A stretch of 36,968 nucleotides of DNA from Faecalibacterium sp. UBA1762 (GCA_002314755.1 DCHC01000031.1:1-36968); one strand, 5' to 3'; counted from the stretch's first letter, positions 14,898 to 23,618 are shown. Made by a program: numbers and translations. The notes: generated by a model from the sequence alone, not told the origin.

Positions 14898-16744
14898 ACG
14901 CCCGCCCCTTTTTCGCCCAGATAGCTGAGCACCAATCCGGTGGCAACCGCGTTGCGTGGACCCTGTGTGGCACGGATATTTCCCCGTCCGCAGACCACAC
15001 GGTAGGCGGAAAGCTCTTCCATTAACATTTCCGGAATTTCAAAATCCTCTGCAGAACCGCCAACCAGCACCACATTGGGTATTTTTTTCAGGTTATGCTC
15101 CGGCGCTACATACTGCAATGCCCGCAGCGCATTGGTCACAAACACCTTGCGCTTCGCCTCCCGGCGAACCTGCACAATTTTTTCCATCGGGATATCCTCT
15201 TCAATCCGGATCCACTCATCCCCGGCAAGTAAAACAACCCTACCGAAATACTTGGGATCAATCGAAGCATCAAAAAACTGCATTGCGCCGTTTTCTAATC
15301 GCAGATGATACAGGCTCTCCACACGGGCAAGAGGATACTTTTTAATCTGCTCCGCTACATTACGGCTGGACAGCCCCAGCTCAGTCTGTATCAGCAGACT
15401 GACCAGTTCTCCGGCGCCGGCACGGTGGGTCATGGTGACATTGCCGTCAGCCCCAACCAGCGCTGCATCGGTAGAGCCACCGCCCATATCCAGCACCGCA
15501 ATGGGCAACTGGGTACCCGGGGTGGTCATTGCGCCAATACTGGCCATAATGGCCTCTACGCCTGCCACCTTGGCGTGAATATGCAGCTCCTGCTCCAGGC
15601 GGGCAGCAATCTGTCGCATGGGCAGCTGCTGGGTCTTGACCATTGCGGCGATACCCACGGCCTTTTCCATACAGTATTCACCGGCAAGCGCGCCGGAAAT
15701 TGCCACCGGTGCCAAAGTATCCACCGCCAATAAATCGGTAATGCGCACCTGTCCGGCATCGCCGGACTGTTCCCCTGTTTTGCTGACCTTTACCATGCCG
15801 TCCCGTATCCGCTGCAGCATACTGCCCACATTGGTATTGGGCGCGCCGGTGATGTCCTGAACCGTTCCCGCTGCGGCAAGCTGCTGCATAATGACCTCAG
15901 CACCGGCGTCCAGCTCCACATGATAGGGTCCTGTCGCACCGTCAACCGGGTGAATGGTAATACTGCCCGCAGGCAGCGCGTTTTCCTGTACATTGCCGCC
16001 GGGGGTCTTGATCACCACAGCGCTGCGCTTACCCACCAGGCTTTTGGCAATGGGGGTGACGGAACGGGTCTCCTCCGGGGTCAGACCCAGCAGGGTCGCA
16101 ATGCCGTAAGGATTACTGAGCATCCGCACCGATGTACCCGGCATAGCGACCTCTATGGCTGCCAACTTTCCCTCCGGCACCTGGTCGATGCTTTTTACCT
16201 CATCAATGATTGGGATTTTTTTCGTCAGACGGTTTTCTACCAAAACCGCCTCATCCGCCTGCAGCAGCAACCCGGCAATCATCAGCCTATCTGCGTAGCT
16301 GTTGATCTGGGAAGCTGCTACATCATAAACATAGCCCTTTGGCACCACGACCAGATACGGAACACCGGGCTTTGCGCTGCCGATGTTTTCCAGCCGAAGC
16401 AGGGTGCCAACCGCCTGTCCTGCACCGGCAGGGGTTCCGGGGTTATGCCCGATCATGGAGGATTCGGTTATCACAGTCTCGGTAATGGTCTCCATGGCTG
16501 TATCACCAATGACAGGGGCGGCCTCGTTCAGACGGATCAGATCTATGGTATCCGGTTGAATACCGGCTCCGGAGGCGGCGGCAATCAGTGCAGCTTTAAT
16601 GCCGTGCACATTTGCCGGGGTACCCTTAGTGCCGGTGGTGGGACGGGACGCCCCACCTAAAAATTGCAGCGCACCGTCGGAACCGACTTCACCGATACAT
16701 ACTTCAGTTGTCGAGTTTCCGATATCTACGCCGGCAATTCTCAT
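14894..16744 (-). CDS. pduG: Diol dehydratase reactivase large (ATPase) subunit
   Basis: A 616-residue chaperone-like ATPase of the PduG/DdrA/GdrA family with an actin/Hsp70-type fold. The N-terminus MRIAGVDIGNSTTEVCIGE is the phosphate-1 motif. A second nucleotide motif, PIAVLDMGGGSTDAALVG, occurs about two thirds along, and VVLVGGSAEDFEIP near the end is the adenosine motif. The length matches known family members (about 605-610). It reactivates the B12-dependent dehydratase together with PduH. Its start overlaps the stop of pduE by ATGA (16741-16744), and its stop overlaps pduH the same way. Confidence 0.96.
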   Translation of the reverse strand: MRIAGVDIGNSTTEVCIGEVGSDGALQFLGGASRPTTGTKGTPANVHGIKAALIAAASGAGIQPDTIDLIRLNEAAPVIGDTAMETITETVITESSMIGHNPGTPAGAGQAVGTLLRLENIGSAKPGVPYLVVVPKGYVYDVAASQINSYADRLMIAGLLLQADEAVLVENRLTKKIPIIDEVKSIDQVPEGKLAAIEVAMPGTSVRMLSNPYGIATLLGLTPEETRSVTPIAKSLVGKRSAVVIKTPGGNVQENALPAGSITIHPVDGATGPYHVELDAGAEVIMQQLAAAGTVQDITGAPNTNVGSMLQRIRDGMVKVSKTGEQSGDAGQVRITDLLAVDTLAPVAISGALAGEYCMEKAVGIAAMVKTQQLPMRQIAARLEQELHIHAKVAGVEAIMASIGAMTTPGTQLPIAVLDMGGGSTDAALVGADGNVTMTHRAGAGELVSLLIQTELGLSSRNVAEQIKKYPLARVESLYHLRLENGAMQFFDASIDPKYFGRVVLLAGDEWIRIEEDIPMEKIVQVRREAKRKVFVTNALRALQYVAPEHNLKKIPNVVLVGGSAEDFEIPEMLMEELSAYRVVCGRGNIRATQGPRNAVATGLVLSYLGEKGAGV

Positions 16745-17139
16745 TTCAGCAAAATTCCTCTTTTCTCATATACGGCGGCAGCTTCCTCCACCAGCCTGGC
16801 ACAGCTTTCTGCCCCATACCGAGTGCGCAGTTCACTTGCCAGACTCAGCAGCTGATCCTTGGTGGCACGGTTGGGGCGCAACATATTGTACATACCCAAA
16901 ATCACATCGTCCGGCACATCCACCAGTTCGGAAGCACGTTCAAAGCTGCGTGCCATGGGAGGATTACCGTTTTCCATGGCAACCTGGCCCTGCTTTTGCA
17001 GCATTTCCCGGGAAATCTTGATATCATCTGCATGGACATGACCTTTTTTGATCTCGTCCAATGTGATATCCGTAACTTTTTTTCCGGTCTTGGAGGTGAT
17101 GGAATCCAGTTCCTTTTCACCCAAAGGATAGTTCGGCAT
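16741..17139 (-). CDS. pduE: Diol/glycerol dehydratase small subunit
   Basis: A 132-residue gamma subunit of coenzyme B12-dependent diol/glycerol dehydratase. It begins MPNYPLGEKELDSI, like the NYPL/DYPL start of PduE/DhaE. It carries KKVTDITLDEIKKGHV, DIKISREMLQKQGQVA, ARSFERASELVDVPDD and ILGMYNMLRP, all family-conserved. The start is set at the ATG at 17139 behind GGAAAGGAA, not at an ATG 20 codons upstream that overlaps pduD and adds no family similarity. It lies 32 bp after pduD. Confidence 0.93.
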   Translation of the reverse strand: MPNYPLGEKELDSITSKTGKKVTDITLDEIKKGHVHADDIKISREMLQKQGQVAMENGNPPMARSFERASELVDVPDDVILGMYNMLRPNRATKDQLLSLASELRTRYGAESCARLVEEAAAVYEKRGILLK

Positions 17140-17171
17140 ATCGTATTCCTTTCCTGTCAGGGTCCGGGCAA

Positions 17172-17822
17172 TCAGCCCTCGCCGTTCCAGCCTTTCCATT
17201 CAATAATGGGTTGCTCTGTGTCCACCTGCTCGGTTTCCACAATATGCATCAGCGCGGCCTTGACCTGATACTTGGCGCGCACCATGGGATCGTTCTCACT
17301 GGGAATGGGGGTTACCTGCAGACCCTTAGCGTACCGGGCGGCATTCTGACCCACCTTGCGGTAGGTTTCCATTGTCATAAGCGGTGCCTGAGGGAATAGC
17401 TCCAGGTTGGAGAGCGGGTACAGATCCTTTTGATGAATGACCGTAGTACCCTTGGACTGCAGGCCAACGCCGATACCGCTGCCGCTGATTTTGGCAGCCT
17501 CCAAACCCATAAAACACACGTCACTGGTCTTCAGTACCTTGACTACGCGTGGGATCATCCCCTCTTCCTCAATACCGGCGCACAGATTCCGCAGGACCTC
17601 CTGTTGATCCAGGCCGTTGATGGTTTTCTTAATCTCGCGGCCAAACGCCGGGCCTACACCTATCACAACCTCCCGGGCATCGGTACCCTTATGTGCAACC
17701 GGATAACCTGCGTAAGAGGTTTTGGGATTGGTACGGGCTGCGGGCGATGGGGTATTGCCTGTTTGCATCTGCCGCAGGACGGATTCCACTACTTTGCGGA
17801 CAAGTTCTTCACTGTACTGCAT
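17172..17822 (-). CDS. pduD: Diol dehydratase medium subunit, with encapsulation-peptide-like N-terminus
   Basis: A 216-residue beta subunit that binds adenosylcobalamin together with PduC. Conserved segments are EVVIGVGPAFGREI, RNLCAGIEEEGMIPRVVKV, SGSGIGVGLQSKGTTVIHQ and LSNLELFPQAPLMTMETYR. Residues 1-19 (YSEELVRKVVESVLRQM) form an amphipathic helix followed by a Pro/Ala/Thr-rich linker, as in Salmonella PduD, where this extension targets the enzyme into the Pdu microcompartment. Glycerol dehydratase medium subunits of the DhaC type lack it. So this is a propanediol-type, probably encapsulated enzyme, although shell genes are not in this window. It starts 15 bp after pduC with AGAGGAG as ribosome binding site. 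Confidence 0.94.
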   Translation of the reverse strand: MQYSEELVRKVVESVLRQMQTGNTPSPAARTNPKTSYAGYPVAHKGTDAREVVIGVGPAFGREIKKTINGLDQQEVLRNLCAGIEEEGMIPRVVKVLKTSDVCFMGLEAAKISGSGIGVGLQSKGTTVIHQKDLYPLSNLELFPQAPLMTMETYRKVGQNAARYAKGLQVTPIPSENDPMVRAKYQVKAALMHIVETEQVDTEQPIIEWKGWNGEG

Positions 17823-17837
17823 CCTTCTGCTCCTCTC

Positions 17838-19502
17838 TTACAGATTGTTGGGGTCAATAATGTGGGGTATGCGCTTGATTTCCTCCCAACGCGCCCCCTC
17901 CACGCGATAGCCTGTGCCGGGGCCCATGTAGTTGTTGGGCATATTCACAGCACTCATGACCTTAAAGTTTTCATCCAAAATGGCGGAGGTCTGCATATAA
18001 TCGCCGACCACACGCTGCTTGAGCATATTCAGGATACTTTCAGCCAGCTCCTCATAGCCGCTGTCTGCCAGCGCCTTGACCACATCCACGCCGGTGATAC
18101 CCCGTTTCATCATCTCCTCCGCGCTCGCCAGATCCGCGGCAACATCACGGGAAAGAGTATCGTGACTGCCGTGGGCATAGGTCACCTTTTCCACCTGCTC
18201 ATCGGTGATCTCGGTCAGACCCAGCTGACGGAACACCGCCTGCACTGCCTTGCCCGCCGTGTGACGAACCCGGATGACATCCTCTTCTTTTACCGGACGC
18301 AGACCGCCGTCTACCATCATATCGCGCTGCATGACATTATAATCGTCAAAATCCTCTGCGTCAAAGTTCGAGCCGGCAAACAGGTTGTCATAGTTAGGCT
18401 CCGCCGCATAGCCAGAGAAGATAAAATCCGTACCCGGCATAAACTGCAGCATAGTACGCGCCGTACGGCGCATGGGAGAGTTGGAAAAGCTCTGATCATT
18501 AGAGGACGCACACTCTAACCCCAGCAAAGCGGCAACCAGGTTTTCGCCCAGAATTTCGCGGATGCCGGAAGGGACAGAGGCGGTCACGCCGACACAGCTG
18601 ACCGAGCCGTTCTGGGTTCCCTGAGAACCGGCGCCCTTGGTGACATACAGACAGCGGCACTCCAGGTACAGCATGGATTTTCCTTCACTGCTGCCCATCA
18701 ACACCTCGCTGCCGGAGCCGGAGGTAAACCGCACCTTCAACCCGCGCGAAGCATATGCCGCATTCAGAAACGCCTTGGAATAAGGGGTATCGTCTCCGTC
18801 AACGAACACCTTTTCGGTGCCGTAAACGGACAAAGTCTCTGCATAGGTGGTCAGACCTCGAATGCCCAACTCCAGCTCGGTGGCTTCCTCTACGGCACAC
18901 TGGGTCAATACACCCCTGCGGCCCACCTGAGAGCCGATCAACAGAGCAATGGCGTTAAAGGGTGCATACCTGGCAACACCGGTGGTTGTCTCCTCCTCTG
19001 CAAAGCCACGCAATGCGCCCTCGGCAGCATCGGCTGCGATCTGTACGGGGTCGTCCTTCAGGTTGGTGATATGTGCCTGGTTGCCGGGCTGGCGGCGGGC
19101 ACGCATCTTCTGCATACCCATCATCATTTCCACCACGTTCAGATAGTTGATAACCTCTACCATCTTTGCGGGGGTAATGCCGGAAATTAGCTCCAGAATT
19201 GCCTTGCGGGACACATGGATATCCACGATCATGCGTGCAATCTCCAAAGAAGGGGTAGCCATGGACATTGGGCTGTGCTCAATATCAATGGCATGATCTG
19301 CAATAAAGGTATCCAAAAAGTCGAATTCTTCCCGGTTTTTGCCGTCCAGCTCAACAATCTTACCGTTTTCCACCCGGATAGAGGGCTTGGGATCGTAGGG
19401 GCTGCTCATGGCGACAAAGCCTTTTTCAGGCCACTCGTTGATGTAACCGTCCATATTGACGGGACGGGCATCCAACGCCTGAATGCGCTTGGAACGCTGC
19501 AT
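17838..19502 (-). CDS. pduC: Propanediol/glycerol dehydratase large subunit
   Basis: The 554-residue catalytic subunit, the family's normal length, of coenzyme B12-dependent diol/glycerol dehydratase. It converts 1,2-propanediol to propanal or glycerol to 3-hydroxypropanal by a radical mechanism. Highly conserved stretches include RPVNMDGYINEWPEKGFVAM, VVEMMMGMQKMRARR, NPVQIAADAAEGA as DPVQIAADAAEGA, RFTSGSGSEVLMG, QNGSVSCVGV, LECASSNDQSF and DAEDFDDYNVMQRD. The ATG at 19502 lies behind GGGAGAAATATT; an upstream in-frame ATG at 19559 has no ribosome binding site. First gene of the operon, with a possible promoter at 19648-19676. The diol versus glycerol preference cannot be decided from sequence alone; the PduD extension and the rhamnose/fucose context favour propanediol. 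Confidence 0.97.
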   Translation of the reverse strand: MQRSKRIQALDARPVNMDGYINEWPEKGFVAMSSPYDPKPSIRVENGKIVELDGKNREEFDFLDTFIADHAIDIEHSPMSMATPSLEIARMIVDIHVSRKAILELISGITPAKMVEVINYLNVVEMMMGMQKMRARRQPGNQAHITNLKDDPVQIAADAAEGALRGFAEEETTTGVARYAPFNAIALLIGSQVGRRGVLTQCAVEEATELELGIRGLTTYAETLSVYGTEKVFVDGDDTPYSKAFLNAAYASRGLKVRFTSGSGSEVLMGSSEGKSMLYLECRCLYVTKGAGSQGTQNGSVSCVGVTASVPSGIREILGENLVAALLGLECASSNDQSFSNSPMRRTARTMLQFMPGTDFIFSGYAAEPNYDNLFAGSNFDAEDFDDYNVMQRDMMVDGGLRPVKEEDVIRVRHTAGKAVQAVFRQLGLTEITDEQVEKVTYAHGSHDTLSRDVAADLASAEEMMKRGITGVDVVKALADSGYEELAESILNMLKQRVVGDYMQTSAILDENFKVMSAVNMPNNYMGPGTGYRVEGARWEEIKRIPHIIDPNNL

Positions 19503-19647
19503 AATATTTCTCCCTTCAGAACTTCTGCTGCAGAATTGCTGTCTCTCGTATCCCTGCAAAGAAACAAAACATTCTACAAAAAGTCGTTTTGAATTTAATA
19601 AATATATTAACGCATAGATACGCTTTTGGGCAGATCTATACGGTTAT

Positions 19648-19676
19648 AGTATGCGCTTTTTTTGTCATAAAGTCAA
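19648..19676 (-). promoter_or_regulatory. Possible promoter for the pdu operon
   Basis: Minus strand TTGACT (19676-19671), with CATACT at 17-bp spacing (19653-19648) or TACTAT at 19-bp spacing (19651-19646). The -35 box is good and the -10 box imperfect. This would fit an activated promoter, but that is inference. Confidence 0.45.
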
Positions 19677-19743
19677 TGGCCGAACACCATTTTTCTACAG
19701 TTATTTCGTAATAAATAAACTCGTTTTTTCTATAAAGAGTTCC

Positions 19744-19760
19744 CGGGGCAAAGGTCCCCG
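19744..19760. repeat. GC-rich inverted repeat in the divergent control region
   Basis: CGGGG (19744-19748) and CCCCG (19756-19760) around a 7-bp centre, flanked by GTTC and GAAC at unequal distances. It stands out in an AT-rich region between the divergent promoters and may be a regulator site. Confidence 0.4.
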
Positions 19761-19825
19761 ACAGTGAACCAATTTTTTATGAAAAAAGCACAATTTCCTT
19801 TGTGAAATTCCGTCAAAAAGCTATC

Positions 19826-19854
19826 TTGTTTTCCTCTGTCATATCTGCTATAGT
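19826..19854 (+). promoter_or_regulatory. Sigma-A-like promoter for the gene at 19940
   Basis: TTGTTT (19826-19831), a 17-bp spacer ending in TGC (extended -10) and TATAGT (19849-19854), 85 bp upstream of the ATG. Confidence 0.62.
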
Positions 19855-19939
19855 TTTAACCGATGGCTGTCTTATTAATATATAAGTTGGAGATGGAAGC
19901 CGAATATCACTGTAAGAAAAACACAAGGGAGAAACTACT

Positions 19940-21187
19940 ATGAAAAATCCGAATCTGGATAAGTTTCCGTTGGGATTCTGGAGCACCTTAGAGGCAGGTC
20001 AGGCCCCCATTGACCAGCCCAAGGACTGGGCTGAGATGGGCATGACCCTGACTATGGGGGATGCCTATAAAGACGGCGTAACCGATAAAGCGCACTTTAA
20101 AGCCATGCTGGACTGCGCCTATGAGCAGGGCTTGAAAATAATTTTGTGTGACGAGCGCGCCGAAAGCCGCACCATTGCAAAGATCGGTTTTGACGGCTAC
20201 CGCGCCAATTTGCAAGCCGTTGTGGATGACTGGGGCAGTCATCCCGCCATTTGGGGCGTACACCTGGGCGATGAGCCCAACATGACCGAGTATCCCCTGT
20301 TTATCCGTGCCATTCACCTTTGCCAGGAGATTGCACCCCAATGGCAGCCCTATGCCAACCTGCTGCCCTGGGCACCCGGTGTACAGGATGACCTGGGTCT
20401 GACCGACTGGAGCAAGTATTTGGATGATTTTGTCAAGGATTCCGGCATGAAGTTCCTTTCCTATGACTGCTACACCCAAATGCGCAGTGACCCCATGGCA
20501 TGGCCCATCTATTTCCACAATTTAAAGCTGTACGGGGATGCCGCCCGGCGGAACGATATCCCTTTTTGGACCATTTTGTTGAGCGTACCCCACTTTAAGT
20601 ACCGTAATCCCTCGCTGGATGATATCCGCTGGCAACTGAACACCGCTGTGGCAAGCGGTGCAAAGGGAATTTCCTGGTTCTATTTATATCAGCAAAATAT
20701 CTGGTACAGTAACTACCGCAACGCACCGGTCAATCAGGTTGGCCGTAAGACCCAACTGTACTACGACATCAGCGATGTCCAAAATATCTTTAACCGGACC
20801 CTTGCCCCTGTTATGGATAAGCTGACGCTGCAAAAGGTCTACCATATCTGCAAAGCCTACGGCGGCTTTGAACTGTTCTACGGCGATGAAGAGGTGGAAT
20901 TCCACGACAGCGAAGAGCCCATGATCATGAGCTACTTTACCGACGAAGCTGACCCAGAATGGAAATATCTACTGCTGGTCAACAACAGTTGTACTGAAAG
21001 CGTGCTGTACACGGTCACATTGCACGGTCATCCTTCCGAGACGCAGGAGCTGATTTGTGACGGCGAATGGCGTTCTATGAGCGGCAAGCTGCACGACGAC
21101 GGTGATGTTAAGCTGACCGAAACCGGTATGCAGCTGCCCCACTGGTATGCGCCGGGCCAGGCTGTTCTGTACCGCTATAAGCGCTGA
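19940..21187 (+). CDS. Glycosidase-like TIM-barrel protein of unknown specificity
   Basis: A 415-residue soluble protein with a probable (beta/alpha)8 barrel. The segment HPAIWGVHLGDEPN (101-114) closely resembles the strand-4 region of clan GH-A-like glycosidases, where a glutamate after strand 4 is the acid/base; E112 is the candidate here. Later strands appear as KFLSYDCYTQM, IPFWTILLSV and GAKGISWFYLY. The last 85 residues look like a terminal beta domain (WKYLLLVNNSC). No signal peptide is seen. The ATG at 19940 follows AAGGGAGAAAC, and a terminator follows the stop. It is divergent from the dehydratase operon. Enzyme class is inferred from fold signatures only; the substrate is unknown. 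Confidence 0.62.
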   Translation: MKNPNLDKFPLGFWSTLEAGQAPIDQPKDWAEMGMTLTMGDAYKDGVTDKAHFKAMLDCAYEQGLKIILCDERAESRTIAKIGFDGYRANLQAVVDDWGSHPAIWGVHLGDEPNMTEYPLFIRAIHLCQEIAPQWQPYANLLPWAPGVQDDLGLTDWSKYLDDFVKDSGMKFLSYDCYTQMRSDPMAWPIYFHNLKLYGDAARRNDIPFWTILLSVPHFKYRNPSLDDIRWQLNTAVASGAKGISWFYLYQQNIWYSNYRNAPVNQVGRKTQLYYDISDVQNIFNRTLAPVMDKLTLQKVYHICKAYGGFELFYGDEEVEFHDSEEPMIMSYFTDEADPEWKYLLLVNNSCTESVLYTVTLHGHPSETQELICDGEWRSMSGKLHDDGDVKLTETGMQLPHWYAPGQAVLYRYKR

Positions 21188-21202
21188 AGCTGAGATGTTC
21201 CT

Positions 21203-21245
21203 CACAGAGCCTTTTCGTCTTTTCGGGAAGGCTCTTGTGTTTTTC
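21203..21245 (+). terminator. Intrinsic terminator after the gene at 19940
   Basis: CACAGAGCCTT (21203-21213) pairs with AAGGCTCTTGTG (21228-21239) with one bulged T, followed by TTTTT. Confidence 0.82.
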
Positions 21246-21285
21246 AAAAGCTAAATATCATCAATGGAAAGGAGATGTTTTTCCT

Positions 21286-22692
21286 ATGGATCAAACTGAA
21301 AAAATGCAAAAAATGCTTTCGGTTCAGCTTACGGATCGCATCACCGGCGAAGCCAAAGAGATCTCCTATACCCTGCAGCGGTTGGAAATTCCTTACATCA
21401 CCAAGGAAAACCGGATAGAAACCCGTCCTGTCCAGCTGGCGATCCCGGACGGCGTGTCAAAACCGGTACCGCTGGTGTATGTCGCCCACTACACAATGGA
21501 CGACAGTGCCAGCGAGTGGCGCTGGTATCTGTCCAACGGCTGGGCGGTGGCGTCAACCGTTGAGTTTGAGCTGATCTACAACATGCAGCTGACCGACAAC
21601 AATCTGGTCTTTAACAATGCCGCCCTGTATACCCTGCGCAACCTGCCGGAAATTGACAGAAACCGCATTGCTGTTGTGGGCGGCAGCGCAGGCGGCTATA
21701 TGACTCTGATGTTGGATGGTCTGCAGTTGGGAATCTGCTGCTGTGTGGCAAACTGCCCGGTTGCCAATCTGCATTTTAATTTCCACAGCTTTTTTACAGC
21801 CGCTATAGAGCTTCATAACGCCACCTACGCCGCCCTTAGCGAGGAAGAACGTGCCGAGGCGGAGCGGCTTTCCTCTTCGACGGAACAGGCCGAGCTATAT
21901 CGGGGCATGAGCATGGCAAAGCTGCCGATCCTGTATTCCATTTCCGATTTCTTTATGAAGGCGATAGATAACTTTTCTGATTCGGTGGACAGCACCCGTG
22001 CCACCGCCCTTTCGCCCATCGGTCACGCCAGGGCATTTTCCGCCCCGTTTGTCATCATCCATCACACCTCGGACGGTCTTGTCCCCATTGATCAGATCAG
22101 CCGTCGGTTTACCTATCCTTCTACCGGAAAAAGTCTTCCAGAAAGCTTTCATCCTCGCCTGCCTGACCCACCCAAGGTGACTGCGGATCATTCTTTGGAA
22201 GAGCTGCTGCCCGCCGACCGGATCAGCGTAAAGTACTTACCCGCCGAGACTGCCGTCATTGACCTGCCTTTTGACCCGGATAAAGACTATACGCTGGATA
22301 TTTTTGACGAAGGCCCGATGGAAAGCTACAGCGGTCACCGGCTGATCGATGCAAAGGGTGGCACCGACAACACATGCTTTATCAAAGAGATGTTCCGTCG
22401 GGGTGCAGCGGCAACCGTAAGGCTGAGCGAAGAAAAGCTGAAGCTATTGTTGCAGCGGTATGACGGCGAAAGCATCGCCTTGCCGCCCCGCACTGGAATA
22501 GACGATACCGTCTACGGTTCTTTGGCTGTATACCGGCAGGAGATTCAGCAGGAGCTGGCCGACTGGGTGTTAGACCACTCTGTCGAGGCCTACAGGGAAG
22601 TGTTGGACCGGCTGACCGAGCGGGAAAAAGACCCTGCCGTGCGGGAAAAGTTGCATAAGACAGGGCTTACCGTTGCCGAAAGCTTTGTCTGA
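21286..22692 (+). CDS. Alpha/beta hydrolase (prolyl oligopeptidase/esterase-like)
   Basis: A 468-residue serine hydrolase-like protein with an alpha/beta hydrolase core. The nucleophile elbow is GGSAGG (132-137) with S134. Upstream, SNGWAVASTVEFEL resembles the strand before the oxyanion region. FVIIHHTSDGLVPIDQ in the 240s has the Asp-containing loop, and GHR in the 340s is a possible catalytic His, though less sure. The C-terminal 100 residues are highly charged and helical and not typical of simple esterases. No signal peptide is seen. The start is the ATG at 21286 behind AAAGGAGATG, 98 bp after the previous gene and past its terminator. It could remove acyl groups from sugars or cleave peptides; the context suggests the former, without proof. 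Confidence 0.72.
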   Translation: MDQTEKMQKMLSVQLTDRITGEAKEISYTLQRLEIPYITKENRIETRPVQLAIPDGVSKPVPLVYVAHYTMDDSASEWRWYLSNGWAVASTVEFELIYNMQLTDNNLVFNNAALYTLRNLPEIDRNRIAVVGGSAGGYMTLMLDGLQLGICCCVANCPVANLHFNFHSFFTAAIELHNATYAALSEEERAEAERLSSSTEQAELYRGMSMAKLPILYSISDFFMKAIDNFSDSVDSTRATALSPIGHARAFSAPFVIIHHTSDGLVPIDQISRRFTYPSTGKSLPESFHPRLPDPPKVTADHSLEELLPADRISVKYLPAETAVIDLPFDPDKDYTLDIFDEGPMESYSGHRLIDAKGGTDNTCFIKEMFRRGAAATVRLSEEKLKLLLQRYDGESIALPPRTGIDDTVYGSLAVYRQEIQQELADWVLDHSVEAYREVLDRLTEREKDPAVREKLHKTGLTVAESFV

Positions 22693-22752
22693 GCGACCGC
22701 CGTTTCTCAAAAGAAGAATACTGCTAAAACAAAAACTGTCCCCTTTGGATAA

Positions 22753-22803
22753 AACAAGCCCGGCGTTTGCAGACTGTAAGGTCCGCATAACGCCGGGCTT
22801 GTT
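22753..22803. terminator. Bidirectional terminator between convergent genes
   Basis: AACAAGCCCGGCGTT (22753-22767) and AACGCCGGGCTTGTT (22789-22803) form a perfect 15-bp stem. The loop can pair further (TGC/GCA, GAC/GTC). It separates the alpha/beta hydrolase gene from the end of the minus-strand sugar operon. T-tracts are short on both sides. Confidence 0.85.
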
Positions 22804-22808
22804 GATGT

Positions 22809-23618
22809 TTAATCAGGGACGACTGTGTTTTTCTTTTCGTCAATCCATTTTCGCAACCACAGCTCGCTTTCCAACCCGATCCCCATAACGGAATTAGTCT
22901 CGAAGATCATGCCGTCCAACCGGCCCTCCTGCATGAGACGTAAGCCAAGCTCACACTGCAGCTTCATCAAATCAAGGGGCACTGCCTTGCGTGACGGAAA
23001 ATCAAACATGTAGATACCGAGCATTTTTTTCTTTTCGCGGAAATTCTTTTCAATGGTTTCAAACCGCCCTTCCAAAAGGGGCAGCTCCTCACAATTCCAG
23101 GTCCACAAGGTAATACCGTCAATGTATTTCAACAGAGATGGATGTATACCGTTCAGCTCATAGGTATACCATACCATATACATTTCCATATCCCGACCCG
23201 AAGCGTCCAGGCCGGTGCGGATCTCTCTGAGCAGAGCCTCCGCTTTTTCTGTTTCATCCGGTTGGCCCCTGAATTTCTGCAAAAAATCATCCATGAACGC
23301 CCCGCAAATGTTTGGGTACTTTTCAGCAAGCGTACAGATAAACTTTTCCTCATTTCCCACACGAAAGCCCGCCGAGCCTGTTGCACCCCAAAGCACCTTC
23401 TTCATGCGCAAAAAACTCTCTGCATAGCCAAAGGCATCCTCGGAAAAGGGAACCGGCTCGCCATCACAGTTGATCAGCATCACATTGGGGATATCCAACA
23501 TAAATGCTCCTTCTGCCGGAGTGATCCGCGAACGGCGCAAGCCTGTACCTCCCAAATAGGGATCATCCTGATGCGGTCGAACACCGAATAGCCAAAACTT
23601 ATCTCTCGCAATCGCCAT
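22809..23618 (-). CDS. Uncharacterised barrel-like protein, last gene of the rhamnosidase operon
   Basis: A 269-residue soluble protein I do not recognise. Strand-like segments NVMLINCDG, NICGAFMDDFLQ, MEMYMVWYTYEL, IDGITLWTWNCEEL, KMLGIYMFDFPS and RLDGMIFETNS alternate with charged helices, suggesting a TIM barrel. The acidic pair in GAFMDDF and E in FETNS are at barrel strand ends, as in glycosidases or sugar lyases. No signal peptide is seen. The ATG at 23618 follows AAAAAGGAG, 33 bp after the GH78 gene, so it is translated from the same mRNA and probably acts on the same substrate or product. Confidence 0.6.
   Translation of the reverse strand: MAIARDKFWLFGVRPHQDDPYLGGTGLRRSRITPAEGAFMLDIPNVMLINCDGEPVPFSEDAFGYAESFLRMKKVLWGATGSAGFRVGNEEKFICTLAEKYPNICGAFMDDFLQKFRGQPDETEKAEALLREIRTGLDASGRDMEMYMVWYTYELNGIHPSLLKYIDGITLWTWNCEELPLLEGRFETIEKNFREKKKMLGIYMFDFPSRKAVPLDLMKLQCELGLRLMQEGRLDGMIFETNSVMGIGLESELWLRKWIDEKKNTVVPD

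Larger units (their letters stand above)
19503..19939. other. 437-bp divergent control region between pduC and the gene at 19940
   Basis: AT-rich intergenic region without a plausible gene. It holds candidate promoters in both directions (19648-19676 minus, 19826-19854 plus) and an inverted repeat at 19744-19760. The pduC mRNA leader would be about 140 nt long, which leaves room for regulation. No cobalamin riboswitch consensus was recognised. The T-rich centre (about 19680-19810) holds nothing else I can identify. Confidence 0.6.

Noticed and set aside
17430..18518. 362-codon plus-strand frame across pduD and pduC
   Set aside because: It spans two real genes antisense and has no recognisable domain.
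19503..19680. Cobalamin riboswitch before pduC
   Set aside because: No B12-box-like sequence recognised in the minus-strand leader.
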